Origin: Thiobacillus sp. 0-1251
GTDB taxonomy: Bacteria > Pseudomonadota > Gammaproteobacteria > Burkholderiales > Thiobacillaceae
NCBI GenBank assembly: GCA_001899305.1
Contig: MKWL01000001.1
Span: 124,001 to 188,000, forward strand
Direction of reading: 5' to 3'
DNA: 64,000 nucleotides
Shown here: positions 51,921-62,685 of the stretch, one piece after another
How the letters are laid out: every line of letters starts with the position of its first letter
How positions within the stretch are numbered: the stretch's first letter is position 1
The notes under the pieces: model-generated
Seen by the model: only the letters and a program-made list of their open reading frames with translations
What the model was told of the DNA's origin: nothing
The model's database searches: none
Position numbers and translations under genes: made by a program

Positions 51921-53462
51921 ATGAAAACCGTGCCGGTTCTCCTCATCATCCTCGACGGTTTTGGTTGCCGCAAAGAAAGCGCGGACAACGCGATTGCCCA
52001 GGCCGCCAAGCCCAATTGGGACCGGCTATGGAAGAATAATCCCCATACCCTTATCCATGCATCGGAATCCGAAGTAGGGCTGCCCAAAGGGCAAATGGGC
52101 AACTCCGAGGTGGGGCATCTGAACATCGGCGCGGGGCGGGTGGTGTATCAGGAGTTCACCCGTATCGACCGCGCCATCGAATCGGGCTATTTCTACACCA
52201 ATCCGGCCCTGCTGAACGCCGTGCATCTGGCACGCGACAATGGCAGGACGCTGCATGTGCTGGGCCTGCTGTCGGATGGCGGTGTGCACAGCCACGAGTC
52301 GCATTTTCATGCCCTGCTCGATCTGGCGGCGCGTGAAGGACTGCACAAGGTCTGTCTGCACGTATTCCTGGATGGTCGTGACACGCCGCCGAAAAGTGCC
52401 GAAATCTATTTGCGCCGCCTCAACGAGAAAATCGGGCAGACCGGCGTCGGCCACATCGCATCCATGATCGGCCGTTATTACGCGATGGACCGCGACCGGC
52501 GCTGGCAGCGGGTCAAATCCGCCTACGATCTCCTGACCCAGGGGCGCGCCGAGTTCATGGCGGAGAATGCGCTGGCCGGATTGGAAGCCGCCTACGCGCG
52601 CGGCGAAACCGACGAATTCGTCAAGGCCACGGCCATCCTGCCACCCGACGGCAAACCGGTGAAGATGGAGGACGGCGATTCGGTCATTTTTCTCAATTTC
52701 CGTTCCGACCGCGCGCGCCAGTTGTCGCGGCCCTTCATCGAGCCCGATTTCAGCGAGTTCGAGCGCGAAGTCACGCCCCGGCTGGCGACCTACTGCACGC
52801 TGACCGGCTACAGCGACGATTTCCAGGTGTCGGTCGCCTTTCCGCCCGAACGGATCAAGAATGGCCTGGGCGAATACGCCGCCAACCTCGGCTTGCGCCA
52901 GTTGCGCATCGCCGAAACGGAGAAATATCCGCACGTCACCTTTTTCTTCAACGGCGGCGAAGAGATATCCTTTCCCGGCGAAGATCGCGTGCTGGTGCCG
53001 TCCCCCGACGTGGCAACCTATGACCTCAAGCCCGAGATGAGTGCCTTCGAGGTAACCGACAAGCTGGTCGCCGCGATCGGCAGCCAGCAATACGATCTCA
53101 TCGTCTGCAATTTTGCCAATCCCGACATGGTGGGCCACACCGGCGACCTGCAGGCGGCGATCAAGGCGATCGAGACGGTCGACACCTGTCTGGGCCGGGT
53201 GGTGGACGCGCAACAGGCGCGGGGCGGGGAAGTGCTGATCACTGCCGACCACGGCAACGCCGAATTGATGCGCGACGCCGCAACTGGCCAGCCGCATACC
53301 GCGCATACCATGAACCTGGTACCGCTGATCTATGTTGGGCGACGCCATGCCACGCTGGCGGAAACCGGCGCGCTCGAGGATGTCAGCCCGACCCTGCTGA
53401 AGATGATGGGCGTGTCGCAACCGCCCGAAATGACCGGCGAGGCCCTGGTGCAGTTTGAGTAA
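51921..53462 (+). CDS. gpmI: 2,3-bisphosphoglycerate-independent phosphoglycerate mutase
   Basis: Mn-dependent enzyme interconverting 3- and 2-phosphoglycerate in glycolysis/gluconeogenesis. The 513-residue protein starts MKTVPVLLIILDGFGCRKES, with the metal Asp in LDGFG and catalytic Ser in PKGQMGNSEVGHLNIGAGRV near residue 60. Further motifs are HVFLDGRDTPPKSAEIYLRR and the C-terminal metal site ITADHGNAELMRD. Length is typical. No Shine-Dalgarno sequence precedes the ATG; the upstream region is AT-rich. First gene of the rightward gpmI-envC-ctpA series. Confidence 0.97.
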   Translation: MKTVPVLLIILDGFGCRKESADNAIAQAAKPNWDRLWKNNPHTLIHASESEVGLPKGQMGNSEVGHLNIGAGRVVYQEFTRIDRAIESGYFYTNPALLNAVHLARDNGRTLHVLGLLSDGGVHSHESHFHALLDLAAREGLHKVCLHVFLDGRDTPPKSAEIYLRRLNEKIGQTGVGHIASMIGRYYAMDRDRRWQRVKSAYDLLTQGRAEFMAENALAGLEAAYARGETDEFVKATAILPPDGKPVKMEDGDSVIFLNFRSDRARQLSRPFIEPDFSEFEREVTPRLATYCTLTGYSDDFQVSVAFPPERIKNGLGEYAANLGLRQLRIAETEKYPHVTFFFNGGEEISFPGEDRVLVPSPDVATYDLKPEMSAFEVTDKLVAAIGSQQYDLIVCNFANPDMVGHTGDLQAAIKAIETVDTCLGRVVDAQQARGGEVLITADHGNAELMRDAATGQPHTAHTMNLVPLIYVGRRHATLAETGALEDVSPTLLKMMGVSQPPEMTGEALVQFE

Positions 53463-53491
53463 GCCCGCCCGCTTCGGGTAAGCTCGCCAGG

Positions 53492-54739
53492 GTGAACTTC
53501 AAACAACTCTTCGTCCTGCTGGTGCTGTCCGGACCGCTGTGCGCCAGCGCCAACCAGGCCGACCGCAAGCAGTCTGAACTCGACGCCCTCAAACAGCGCC
53601 TGCAAACCCTGCAGCAGGATTTTCGCGACACGCAGACGCATCGCCAGGAAGCGGCCGACGAGCTGCGCCAGTCCGAACAGGCGATCAGCAACGCCGTACG
53701 TCAGCTACGGCAGCTGGATGGCGAGCGCCAGCGGACGCAGAGCGACCTGCAGTCGCTGACACAACAGGTCGACGCAACCTCGGCGCGTATTCGCACACAG
53801 CAGGCCCATCTGGCGCAGACGCTCAAGGGCGCTTACCAGCGCGGGCAGGGCGATGCGCTCAAGCTCATCCTGAATGGTGCGGACCCCAACCAGACCGCAC
53901 GCGATTTGCGCTATCTGGCCCACCTCTCGCGTGCGCAGCAGGCCATGATCGACACGCTGCGTGCCGACTTGGCGCAACTGTCCGCCTTGCAGCGGCAAGC
54001 CTCGCAGAAGACAAACGACCTGGCGCAATTGCAGGCCGCGCACGAAGCCGAGCAGCAAAAGCTGCTGGCCGACAAGCATGCCCGCGAGCAGGTGCTGCAG
54101 AAACTCTCCGTGCAAATCCAGCAACAGCGGCGCGAGATTTCCACCTTGAAGCGCAATGAACGCAGCCTGACCCAGCTGGTCGAGCGCCTCAACCGGGTGA
54201 TGGCGGAGCAGGCTGCGCGAGAGGCTGAACGCGCGCGCGCCGCCCGGCAGACGAAGCAGCGGGAGGCAGAGCGCGGCTCAACCGGCCAGCAGCGCCGTCC
54301 CGTGGCGGTCAATACCGATACGCCGGTGGCTTTTCGGTCGAGCCAGCCGTTCTCTCGGCTGAAAGGTTTGTTGCATTTACCGGTTGCCGGGGAACTGATG
54401 AACCGCTTTGGTGCTCCGAGAGAAGGCGGCGGGTTGAGCTGGAAAGGCTTGTTCATCCGGGCCGCCCAAGGTACGGCGGTGAAGGCGATCGCAGCCGGAC
54501 AGGTGGTGTTCGCCGAGTGGCTGCGCGGCTTCGGAAACCTCATTATTGTTGACCATGGTGACGGCTATATGAGCCTGTACAGCAATAATGAAAGTCTGTA
54601 TAAGCAGGTGGGCGACCGGGTTCAGCCCGGCGATGCGATCGCTGCGGTTGGCAACAGCGGTGGCCAACCCGACACGGGCCTGTATTTTGAAATGCGGCAT
54701 CAGAGCCGTCCTGTAAACCCCCTGGACTGGGTGAAGTGA
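53492..54739 (+). CDS. envC: Murein hydrolase activator EnvC
   Basis: Periplasmic coiled-coil activator of septal amidases at cell division, 415 residues from a GTG at 53492. Signal peptide (LFVLLVLSGPLCASA), then long coiled coils from about residue 22 to 250 (e.g. ELDALKQRLQTLQQDFRDTQ), an Ala/Arg linker, and a C-terminal LytM domain (LMNRFGAPREGGGLSWKGLF, IIVDHGDGYMSLYSNN, LYFEMRHQSRPVNPLDWV). The zinc-ligand positions of active M23 enzymes are replaced (WKGLF and YFEMR instead of HxxxD and HxH), as in E. coli EnvC, so it should be non-catalytic. Followed by ctpA after one base. Confidence 0.93.
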   Translation: MNFKQLFVLLVLSGPLCASANQADRKQSELDALKQRLQTLQQDFRDTQTHRQEAADELRQSEQAISNAVRQLRQLDGERQRTQSDLQSLTQQVDATSARIRTQQAHLAQTLKGAYQRGQGDALKLILNGADPNQTARDLRYLAHLSRAQQAMIDTLRADLAQLSALQRQASQKTNDLAQLQAAHEAEQQKLLADKHAREQVLQKLSVQIQQQRREISTLKRNERSLTQLVERLNRVMAEQAAREAERARAARQTKQREAERGSTGQQRRPVAVNTDTPVAFRSSQPFSRLKGLLHLPVAGELMNRFGAPREGGGLSWKGLFIRAAQGTAVKAIAAGQVVFAEWLRGFGNLIIVDHGDGYMSLYSNNESLYKQVGDRVQPGDAIAAVGNSGGQPDTGLYFEMRHQSRPVNPLDWVK

Positions 54740-54740
54740 G

Positions 54741-56153
54741 ATGACACAAAAGGCAAAACTCGTACTGGTCGGTCTGGCTGGCATACTGGCTGGCGCCGCA
54801 TTGACACTCAATCTGCCGGCGATCGCCGACAAGGATGCGGAGACTGCGCTGCCGATCGAGGAGTTGCGTGCCTTCACCGATGTATTTGCCCGTATCAAGA
54901 GCGATTATGTCGAACCGGTCGACGACAAGAAGCTGATCTCTTCGGCGATCAACGGCATGTTGAGCGGGTTGGACCCGCATTCGGCCTACCTCGATGCTGA
55001 AGGCTTCAAGGATCTGCAGGTGGGTACCCAAGGCGAATTCGGCGGCCTGGGCATCGAAGTCGGGATGGAAGACGGCTTCGTCAAGGTCGTGTCGCCGATC
55101 GAGGATACGCCCGCCTTCAAGGCCGGGGTCAAGCCAGGCGACCTGATCATCAAGCTCGACGATACGCCGGTGAAAGGCATGACGTTGAACGACGCGGTGA
55201 AACGCATGCGCGGGAAGCCCGGATCGCCGATCAAGCTCACCATCGTTCGCAAGGGCGTCGACAAACCCATCGTGCTGACCCTGACCCGCGCGGTCATCAA
55301 GATCCGCAGCGTCAAATCCAAATTGCTGGAAAACGGGTACGGTTACGTGCGCGTGACGCAATTCCAGGAACATACTGGCGAACTGCTGGCCGAGGCCCTG
55401 GACAAGCTCTACAAGGACAACAAGACGCCGCTCAAGGGCCTGATCCTGGATCTGCGCAACGACCCGGGTGGTCTGCTGAATGGCGCGGTGGCGGTGGCGG
55501 CGGCTTTCGTCAAGCCGGACAGCCTGGTGGTGTACACGGACGGGCGTACGGAGGATGCGAAGATGCGGTTGACCGCCAGCCCGGAAAATTACCTGCGCCC
55601 GATGCAGCTTGATTATCTGAAAGGTTTGCCGGAGGGCGTCAAGCAGGTGCCGATGGTGGTGCTCGTGAACGGCGGCTCGGCCTCGGCCTCCGAAATCGTG
55701 GCGGGTGCGCTGCAGGATGACAAGCGTGCCGTCATCATGGGAACCCGAACCTTCGGCAAGGGATCGGTGCAGACCATCCTGCCGATCGGCAACGGCACGG
55801 CGATCAAACTCACCACGGCGCGCTACTTTACGCCGAGCGGACGCTCCATCCAGGCCAAGGGCATCGAGCCGGATATCGTGGTGGAAGACCCGACCATGCC
55901 GTCCGATGATCAAGGTCTGGGCATTCGCGAGGCGGATCTCGAGCACCACCTGAGCAATCCCAATGGCGGGGATTCGACGCCCAGCAAACCGAGCGAAGCC
56001 ATCAAGGCCGCGCCGGCTGACCGCGCCGCCCCGGGCGGCGTCGAGAAAAAGCCGACGACGCTGGAACCGGGCGAGATCGTGTCGAAGAACGATTTCCAGG
56101 TGAACCAGGCGCTGAACTTGCTTAAAGGGCTGCAGATCCTGCAGGGGCGTTGA
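54741..56153 (+). CDS. ctpA: Carboxyl-terminal processing protease (S41 family)
   Basis: Exported serine protease cutting C-termini of envelope proteins, 470 residues. An N-terminal signal/anchor (LVLVGLAGILAGAALTLNL) is followed by the S41 N-domain, a PDZ domain (residues about 98-180, GLGIEVGMEDGFVKVVSPIE) and the catalytic Ser315/Lys340 dyad (VNGGSASASEIVAGALQDDK and GTRTFGKGSVQT). An Ala/Pro-rich tail follows. It directly follows envC, a conserved arrangement; CtpA proteases control murein hydrolases, so the pairing fits cell-wall maintenance. Confidence 0.95.
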   Translation: MTQKAKLVLVGLAGILAGAALTLNLPAIADKDAETALPIEELRAFTDVFARIKSDYVEPVDDKKLISSAINGMLSGLDPHSAYLDAEGFKDLQVGTQGEFGGLGIEVGMEDGFVKVVSPIEDTPAFKAGVKPGDLIIKLDDTPVKGMTLNDAVKRMRGKPGSPIKLTIVRKGVDKPIVLTLTRAVIKIRSVKSKLLENGYGYVRVTQFQEHTGELLAEALDKLYKDNKTPLKGLILDLRNDPGGLLNGAVAVAAAFVKPDSLVVYTDGRTEDAKMRLTASPENYLRPMQLDYLKGLPEGVKQVPMVVLVNGGSASASEIVAGALQDDKRAVIMGTRTFGKGSVQTILPIGNGTAIKLTTARYFTPSGRSIQAKGIEPDIVVEDPTMPSDDQGLGIREADLEHHLSNPNGGDSTPSKPSEAIKAAPADRAAPGGVEKKPTTLEPGEIVSKNDFQVNQALNLLKGLQILQGR

Positions 56154-56180
56154 GCGGCTGTGCGGTGTGGCCCGCAGGGG

Positions 56181-56208
56181 TTCCACAGCACAAACGGCGC
56201 GGTATACT
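56181..56208 (+). promoter_or_regulatory. Possible promoter for the 56.2 kb genes
   Basis: -35 TTCCAC (56181-56186), 16-base spacer, -10 TATACT (56203-56208), upstream of the hypothetical gene at 56237. The -10 matches 5 of 6; the -35 is weak. Confidence 0.4.
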
Positions 56209-56236
56209 GAGTTGACCTAGCCTGCCGGGAGGCGCC

Positions 56237-56632
56237 ATGCGTCCGTGCGACCTCGAGAAAAACCGCGAAATCGTCTTTCATGCCTTGCCTGCCGGCCAGG
56301 CCGAGCGCGCCTTGGCGCTTTTGGCTGGTCTGGAGGGGCTGGACGTGGCCATCGGCGCAGACGTCTATCGTCTGCAGGTGCGGTATCACATCTGCGAGTA
56401 CACGCTGGAAGGGCTGGAGACTGCGCTGGCGAGCCAGGGGTTCCATCTCGACAACAGCCTCCTCTGCAAGCTCAGGCGTGCACTGGCGTATTACTGCGAG
56501 AGCGTGCAGCGACGCAATGTCGCAGCCAACGAGCCGGACATCAAATCCCAGCAGGCATTCATGAAAGTCTACGAGCGCCACCTGCATGGCGATCGTGACG
56601 AAACGCCGGAAGAGTGGCGGAGCTATAAATAG
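56237..56632 (+). CDS. Conserved hypothetical protein
   Basis: I do not recognise a named family. The 131-residue protein has no signal peptide or membrane helix. It has an N-terminal region resembling a ferredoxin-like alpha/beta domain (EIVFHALPAGQAERALALLA, DVAIGADVYRLQVRYHICEY, then TLEGLETALASQGFHLDN). A basic helical C-terminal part follows (LLCKLRRALAYYCESVQRRN), ending HLHGDRDETPEEWRSYK. The N-terminal pattern of a strand, a helix over a 'G-V' turn, and a second helix recalls heavy-metal-associated or ACT-like folds, but the metal cysteines are missing. It precedes moeB by 3 bases and probably shares its transcript. Confidence 0.7.
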   Translation: MRPCDLEKNREIVFHALPAGQAERALALLAGLEGLDVAIGADVYRLQVRYHICEYTLEGLETALASQGFHLDNSLLCKLRRALAYYCESVQRRNVAANEPDIKSQQAFMKVYERHLHGDRDETPEEWRSYK

Positions 56633-56635
56633 CCC

Positions 56636-57406
56636 ATGGAGTTGAACGACACACTGCTGCTGCGCTACAGCAGACACATCCTGCTGCCCGATGTCGGTGT
56701 GGACGGGCAGGCACGTATATCAGGCGCATCGGTGTTGATCATCGGTGCCGGCGGGCTGGGTTGCCCGGTCGCACTTTATCTGGGGGCGTCGGGCGTCGGA
56801 CGCTTGTGGCTGGCGGACGGCGATACGGTCGACCTGACCAATCTGCAGCGGCAGATTGGCCATGCCACGGCAGCCATCGGCGAGAACAAGGCCGATTCGC
56901 TCGCGCGCAGCGTACGCGCCATCAATCCTGAGATCGAGGTGCAATCCATTCGGGAAGCGCTGAGCGGCGAAGCGCTGCATGAAGCGGTGGCGGCGGTCGA
57001 TCTGGTCGTCGATGCGTCAGACAACTTCGCTACCCGGCATGCGGTCAACCGGGCCTGCGTTCAGTTGGGCAAACCGCTGGTGTCGGGGGCTGCGATCGGT
57101 TTTTCGGGGCAACTGGCGGTGTTCGATACCCGCCGTGCCCGCACACCCTGCTATCACTGCCTGTTTCCGGATCAGGCCGGCGAACCGGAGATGCGCTGCG
57201 CCGAGGCGGGGGTGTTTTCTCCTCTGGTCGGCGTCATCGGCGCAATGCAGGCGATGGAAGCCCTGAAATATCTGGCTCAGGTGGGAGAGTTGCTGATCGG
57301 CCGGCTGCTGCTATGGGACGGCCTGCGGGCCGAGGCTCGCGTGATGAACGTGCCGTACGATCCGGCCTGCCCGGTTTGCTCGCAGGCCGCGCGTCAGGCG
57401 GGGTGA
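56636..57406 (+). CDS. moeB: MoeB/ThiF/HesA-family adenylyltransferase
   Basis: E1-like enzyme that adenylates the C-terminal glycine of a ubiquitin-like sulfur carrier (MoaD or ThiS), 256 residues. It has YSRHILLPDVGVDGQARISG, the ATP site VLIIGAGGLGCPVALYLGAS, DTVDLTNLQRQIGH with the catalytic Asp, VDLVVDASDNFATRHAVNRA, and the zinc CxxC pair TPCYHCLFP and PACPVCSQAA. Which carrier it serves (molybdopterin, thiamine or other) cannot be told here. Overlaps the convergent slmA by 13 bases. Confidence 0.92.
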   Translation: MELNDTLLLRYSRHILLPDVGVDGQARISGASVLIIGAGGLGCPVALYLGASGVGRLWLADGDTVDLTNLQRQIGHATAAIGENKADSLARSVRAINPEIEVQSIREALSGEALHEAVAAVDLVVDASDNFATRHAVNRACVQLGKPLVSGAAIGFSGQLAVFDTRRARTPCYHCLFPDQAGEPEMRCAEAGVFSPLVGVIGAMQAMEALKYLAQVGELLIGRLLLWDGLRAEARVMNVPYDPACPVCSQAARQAG

Positions 57407-57978
57407 ACGTCGAGCAAACGCGCCATCAGCAGCTCGATATCGCCGCCGGGCGGGCGGCTGAATCCGCTCTTGGCGAACTGATGCCAGCGTCCTACCACCA
57501 TGCATTGCAGCAGATTGGCTAGCGGCCCGCTCAGTTCGGACTGCTTGTCGCCGCAAAAGCGCAGGCATTGCCGCAACTGGGCTTCGATTCGGTCGTGTAG
57601 TTGATTGATGCGTTTTTGCAGGCGCTCGTTTTCATGCACCAGTGCATCGCCGATCAGCACACGCGTCATCCCTGGATTCTTCGCCGCAAAATTCAACAGC
57701 ATGCTGAGGATGGCTTCGATCTGAGCGGACGGCGAGGGCGTGTCGGCGGTGATGCGCGCAATCAGGCCAAACAGGGTCTGTTCGATGAACTCGATCAGAC
57801 CCTCGAACATTTGCGCCTTGCTGGAAAAGTGCCGGTATAGCGCGGCTTCGGATACCCCGATGCGGGCTGCCAACGCCGCCGTGGTGATTTTCTCAGGCTG
57901 CGGTTCCTGCAGCATCGCGGCGAGTGTTTGCAGAATCTGCAACCGGCGCTCGCCGGGTTTTCTGGCTTCCCCTTGCAT
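57394..57978 (-). CDS. slmA: Nucleoid occlusion factor SlmA (TetR family)
   Basis: TetR-like DNA-binding protein that blocks FtsZ assembly over the nucleoid. From the ATG at 57978 the 194-residue protein has the helix-turn-helix ITTAALAARIGVSEAALYRH, followed by the SlmA marks FSSKAQMFEGLIEFIEQTLF, MLLNFAAKNPGMTRVLIGDA and LVHENERLQKRINQLHDRIE. It ends LLMARLLDVHPA. GGGGGGTG precedes the start. Converges on moeB. Confidence 0.92.
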   Translation of the reverse strand: MQGEARKPGERRLQILQTLAAMLQEPQPEKITTAALAARIGVSEAALYRHFSSKAQMFEGLIEFIEQTLFGLIARITADTPSPSAQIEAILSMLLNFAAKNPGMTRVLIGDALVHENERLQKRINQLHDRIEAQLRQCLRFCGDKQSELSGPLANLLQCMVVGRWHQFAKSGFSRPPGGDIELLMARLLDVHPA

Positions 57979-58030
57979 CTGACACCCCCCAGTTTTTATT
58001 AGGAGGTGATTATCGCTGATGTTGGGTAAT

Positions 58031-58107
<77 letters not shown>

Positions 58108-58117
58108 GAAAACGTAG

Positions 58118-58140
58118 CTGCCCCGCGATGGGCGGGGCAG
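58118..58140 (-). terminator. Terminator downstream of rpoD
   Basis: A 9-bp stem, CTGCCCCGC and GCGGGGCAG with a 5-base loop, lies 5 bases after the rpoD stop and before the tRNA. On the minus strand it is followed by CTACGTTTTC, a modest T tract. Confidence 0.65.
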
Positions 58141-58145
58141 GAGAC

Positions 58146-60065
<1,920 letters not shown>

Positions 60066-60136
60066 AGGTTATTCTCCGCTCAGGTTCCGCCCCCGCGCAT
60101 CGCACGCGGACAGAAAAAATCGTTCAAAAACCGGCA

Positions 60137-60164
60137 ATTATACCGCAAGCCGGCACTTTGTCTT
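60137..60164 (-). promoter_or_regulatory. rpoD promoter
   Basis: On the minus strand -35 AAGACA (60159-60164), 16-base spacer, -10 TATAAT (60137-60142), 71 bases upstream of the rpoD GTG. It lies in the 114-base dnaG-rpoD gap and would allow rpoD expression independent of the upstream operon. Confidence 0.7.
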
Positions 60165-60179
60165 GCCGTTTCTGGCAAG

Positions 60180-61874
60180 CTAGGAACGTGCCAGTTCAGT
60201 CAATTCCTGGCGCTCGCTGGCGCTCAAACTGCCGAGCGGGCGCATGGCCAGTTCCTGCTGCCTTCGCCTGCGCCAATCGTCGCGTAACTGTTTGACGGCG
60301 CCATCGAACTCCGCGTTCCAGTCCCAGGTGTCGTCTTTGTCGAGCAAATCGGTCATTAGCTCATCGATCAAGGGCTCCAGCACGCTGCCTTTGGCCGTTT
60401 CGCTGAGGGTCTGCGGCTTGAGCGGGCCAACCTCGCGCAGCCAGGCCATCAGTTCGCCGGTAGGACCGCTTAGCGGGTCGTTTACATCGAGCCAGCAGGG
60501 TTCGACCTCGGCCACCCGCTGTGGATTCATCAGCAGGGTACGGGCCAGGCTGCGCACTCGCGATGGCGCCGGGCGGCGCTGCGGACGCGGGAGAGGTCGG
60601 CGCGCTGCGATGGGTTTGAGCCCGAGACGGCTGAGTTCGTCAGCCTGGAGGTGCGCAAGTTCCGCAATCTGCCGTTGGATCAAGCTGGCCAGCACGGGTG
60701 CCGCGATTTTTTCCAGCAGCGGCTTGGCATCCTTGATCAGCGCAGCCCGGCCCTCCTGGCTGTCGAGCTTGCGGCCGCGTGCCAGTTCGCGGACGAGGAA
60801 GGCTGAAAGCGGCACGGTATCGGTGTCCAGCAGTTGCAGGAACGCGTCATGGCCGTGGGTGCGGATGTAGCTGTCGGGATCTTCGCCTTCCGGAAGGAAA
60901 AGGAAGCTGACTTCCTTGCCGTCCTGCAACGCTTCCAGCGTGTTTTCCAGCGCCCGCCAAGCGGCCTTGCGGCCGGCATTGTCCCCGTCGAAGGCGAAGA
61001 TCAGGCGATCGGTGTGGCGTAGCAGGGTGCGCGCATGGACCGGCGTGGTCGCGGTGCCCAGCGCCGCCACGGAAAATTCCACGCCGTGCTGCGCCAGTGC
61101 CACCACGTCCATGTAGCCTTCGACGACGATGGCACGTCCGGCCGCCTTGATTGCGGCGCGTGCCTCGAACAGGCCGTATAGCTCGGAGCCCTTGTGAAAC
61201 ACGGGGGTTTCCGGCGAATTGAGGTATTTCGGTTCGCCCTGGTCGAGCACACGTCCGCCGAAGCCGATGATCTGGCCCTTGATGTTGCGGATGGGGAACA
61301 TGATGCGGTCGCGGAAGCGGTCGTAGCGACCGCGGTCGCCGTCGATGACGAGGCCCGATGCGGCGAGCGCGTCGGCCGCGTAGTCGGCGTAGACCTGCTT
61401 CAGCGGCGAGCCGTCGGGGGCGTAGCCGATGCCGTAGCGGGCGGCGATGGCGCCGGTCAAGCCGCGTTTTTTCAGATAGTCGATCGCGCGCGGCGTCTGC
61501 TTGAGCTGCTTCTTGTAGAACTGCGCGGCCTGTTCGAGCGCGTCCCACAGCGCGGGAGGCGGTTTGGGGCGATCGGGTTCGCCGGATTCGGGGACGGGCA
61601 GGCCAACGTCCTGGGCCAGCGCCGCCACCGCATCGGGAAAACTCATGTGCTCGTATTCCATCAGGAAACCGAGCGCGGTGCCGTGCGCGCCGCAGCCGAA
61701 ACAGTGGTAGAACTGCTTGGTCGGGCTGACGGTGAAGGAGGGGGTTTTTTCGCTGTGGAAAGGACAGCAGGCCTGGTAATTCTGCCCGGCTTTCTTCAGC
61801 GGCACGCGGCGGTCGATGACATCGACGACGTCGACGCGGGCGAGCAGGGTGTCGATGAAATCGCGCGGAATCAT
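60180..61874 (-). CDS. dnaG: DNA primase
   Basis: Makes RNA primers for replication. The 564-residue protein has the N-terminal CHC2 zinc site (ACCPFHSEKTPSFTVSPTKQ then FYHCFGCGAHG), the primase core (YGIGYAPDG, FRDRIMFPIRNIKGQIIGFG) and the Toprim domain (IVVEGYMDVVALAQHGVEFS, and FAFDGDNAGRKAA). The C-terminal helicase-interacting domain is shorter than in E. coli. No Shine-Dalgarno sequence is seen before the ATG at 61874. Confidence 0.97.
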   Translation of the reverse strand: MIPRDFIDTLLARVDVVDVIDRRVPLKKAGQNYQACCPFHSEKTPSFTVSPTKQFYHCFGCGAHGTALGFLMEYEHMSFPDAVAALAQDVGLPVPESGEPDRPKPPPALWDALEQAAQFYKKQLKQTPRAIDYLKKRGLTGAIAARYGIGYAPDGSPLKQVYADYAADALAASGLVIDGDRGRYDRFRDRIMFPIRNIKGQIIGFGGRVLDQGEPKYLNSPETPVFHKGSELYGLFEARAAIKAAGRAIVVEGYMDVVALAQHGVEFSVAALGTATTPVHARTLLRHTDRLIFAFDGDNAGRKAAWRALENTLEALQDGKEVSFLFLPEGEDPDSYIRTHGHDAFLQLLDTDTVPLSAFLVRELARGRKLDSQEGRAALIKDAKPLLEKIAAPVLASLIQRQIAELAHLQADELSRLGLKPIAARRPLPRPQRRPAPSRVRSLARTLLMNPQRVAEVEPCWLDVNDPLSGPTGELMAWLREVGPLKPQTLSETAKGSVLEPLIDELMTDLLDKDDTWDWNAEFDGAVKQLRDDWRRRRQQELAMRPLGSLSASERQELTELARS

Positions 61875-61916
61875 GATGGCCGCATGATAAACCCGAGCGC
61901 GTCGCGCTGGATGAGG

Positions 61917-62363
61917 TTAGCTTACGAGGCGGGCCTTGATCAGCGCGGAGACCTGCCCCATGTCGGCACGGCCAGCAAGGCGGGGTTTCAGCAGCCCCAT
62001 GACCTTGCCCATATCCTTGGCGCTGGACGCGCCGGATTCGGCAATGGCCGTGGCAACGGCGGCTTCGACTTCGGCAGCGGAGAGTTGTTCGGGCAGGTAG
62101 GCCTGCAGCACGACGAGCTCGGCCTGTTCCGCCGCCACCAGGTCGTCACGACCAGCAACCTGGAATTGGCTGATCGAGTCCTTGCGCTGCTTGATGAGTT
62201 TTTCGACGATGCTGCTGACTGCAGCGTCGTCCAGTTCGATGCGCTCGTCGACTTCTCTCTGCTTGATGGCAGCCAACAGGAGACGGATCGTGCCGAGGCG
62301 CGCCATCTCTTTGGCGCGCATGGCGGTTTTCATGTCGTCAGTGATGCGTGCCTTGAGCGACAT
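61917..62363 (-). CDS. GatB/YqeY domain protein
   Basis: A 148-residue helical protein of the YqeY family, related to the C-terminal tRNA-binding domain of GatB. Hallmarks: MSLKARITDDMKTAMRAKEM, LGTIRLLLAAIKQREVDER, AEQAELVVLQAYLPEQLSA, and AKDMGKVMGLLKPRLAGRAD. It sits between rpsU and dnaG, a frequent insertion in betaproteobacterial macromolecular synthesis operons. Function uncertain; a tRNA-related role is inferred from the fold. Confidence 0.93.
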   Translation of the reverse strand: MSLKARITDDMKTAMRAKEMARLGTIRLLLAAIKQREVDERIELDDAAVSSIVEKLIKQRKDSISQFQVAGRDDLVAAEQAELVVLQAYLPEQLSAAEVEAAVATAIAESGASSAKDMGKVMGLLKPRLAGRADMGQVSALIKARLVS

Positions 62364-62371
62364 GCGTGGGA

Positions 62372-62393
62372 GATTCCGCGTCAGCGCGGAATC
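62372..62393 (-). other. Intercistronic hairpin between rpsU and yqeY
   Basis: Perfect 9-bp stem, GATTCCGCG and CGCGGAATC with a 4-base loop, abutting the rpsU stop. No T tract. In E. coli the rpsU-dnaG gap holds a leaky terminator and processing site; this stem could play the same attenuating or stabilising role and also covers the region before the yqeY start. Confidence 0.55.
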
Positions 62394-62604
62394 AATACAT
62401 CTTGGGGGGGAGTTGCTGGCTGCGCAGGCGCTTGCTCTGGCGCTTGACCGCGGCGGCGAGCTTGCGTTTGCGCTCGGCAGTGGGCTTCTCGTAGAACTCG
62501 CGGGCGCGCAGTTCGGTCAACAAGCCGACTTTTTCGATGGAACGCTTGAAACGACGCAAGGCGACGTCGAACGGCTCATTTTCTTTGACTTTGACGTGAG
62601 GCAT
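62392..62604 (-). CDS. rpsU: 30S ribosomal protein bS21
   Basis: Small basic ribosomal protein, 70 residues: starts [40 protein letters not shown], then [20 protein letters not shown] and a basic tail ending KMY. The ATG at 62604 was chosen over an upstream in-frame codon at 62649 because [12 protein letters not shown] is the universal N-terminus. First gene of the macromolecular synthesis operon, divergent from tsaD. Confidence 0.97.
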   Translation of the reverse strand: MPHVKVKENEPFDVALRRFKRSIEKVGLLTELRAREFYEKPTAERKRKLAAAVKRQSKRLRSQQLPPKMY

Positions 62605-62639
62605 GTGACAGTGGCTTCCGGGAAACGGGAAAAACGAGA

Positions 62640-62668
62640 ATAATAGCAAGCCCTAACGGATTTTTCCA
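62640..62668 (-). promoter_or_regulatory. rpsU operon promoter
   Basis: On the minus strand -35 TGGAAA (62663-62668), 17-base spacer, -10 TATTAT (62640-62645), 36 bases upstream of the rpsU start, within the 81-base gap shared with divergent tsaD. Confidence 0.6.
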
Positions 62669-62685
62669 GTCCCCCTGTTTCCCCT

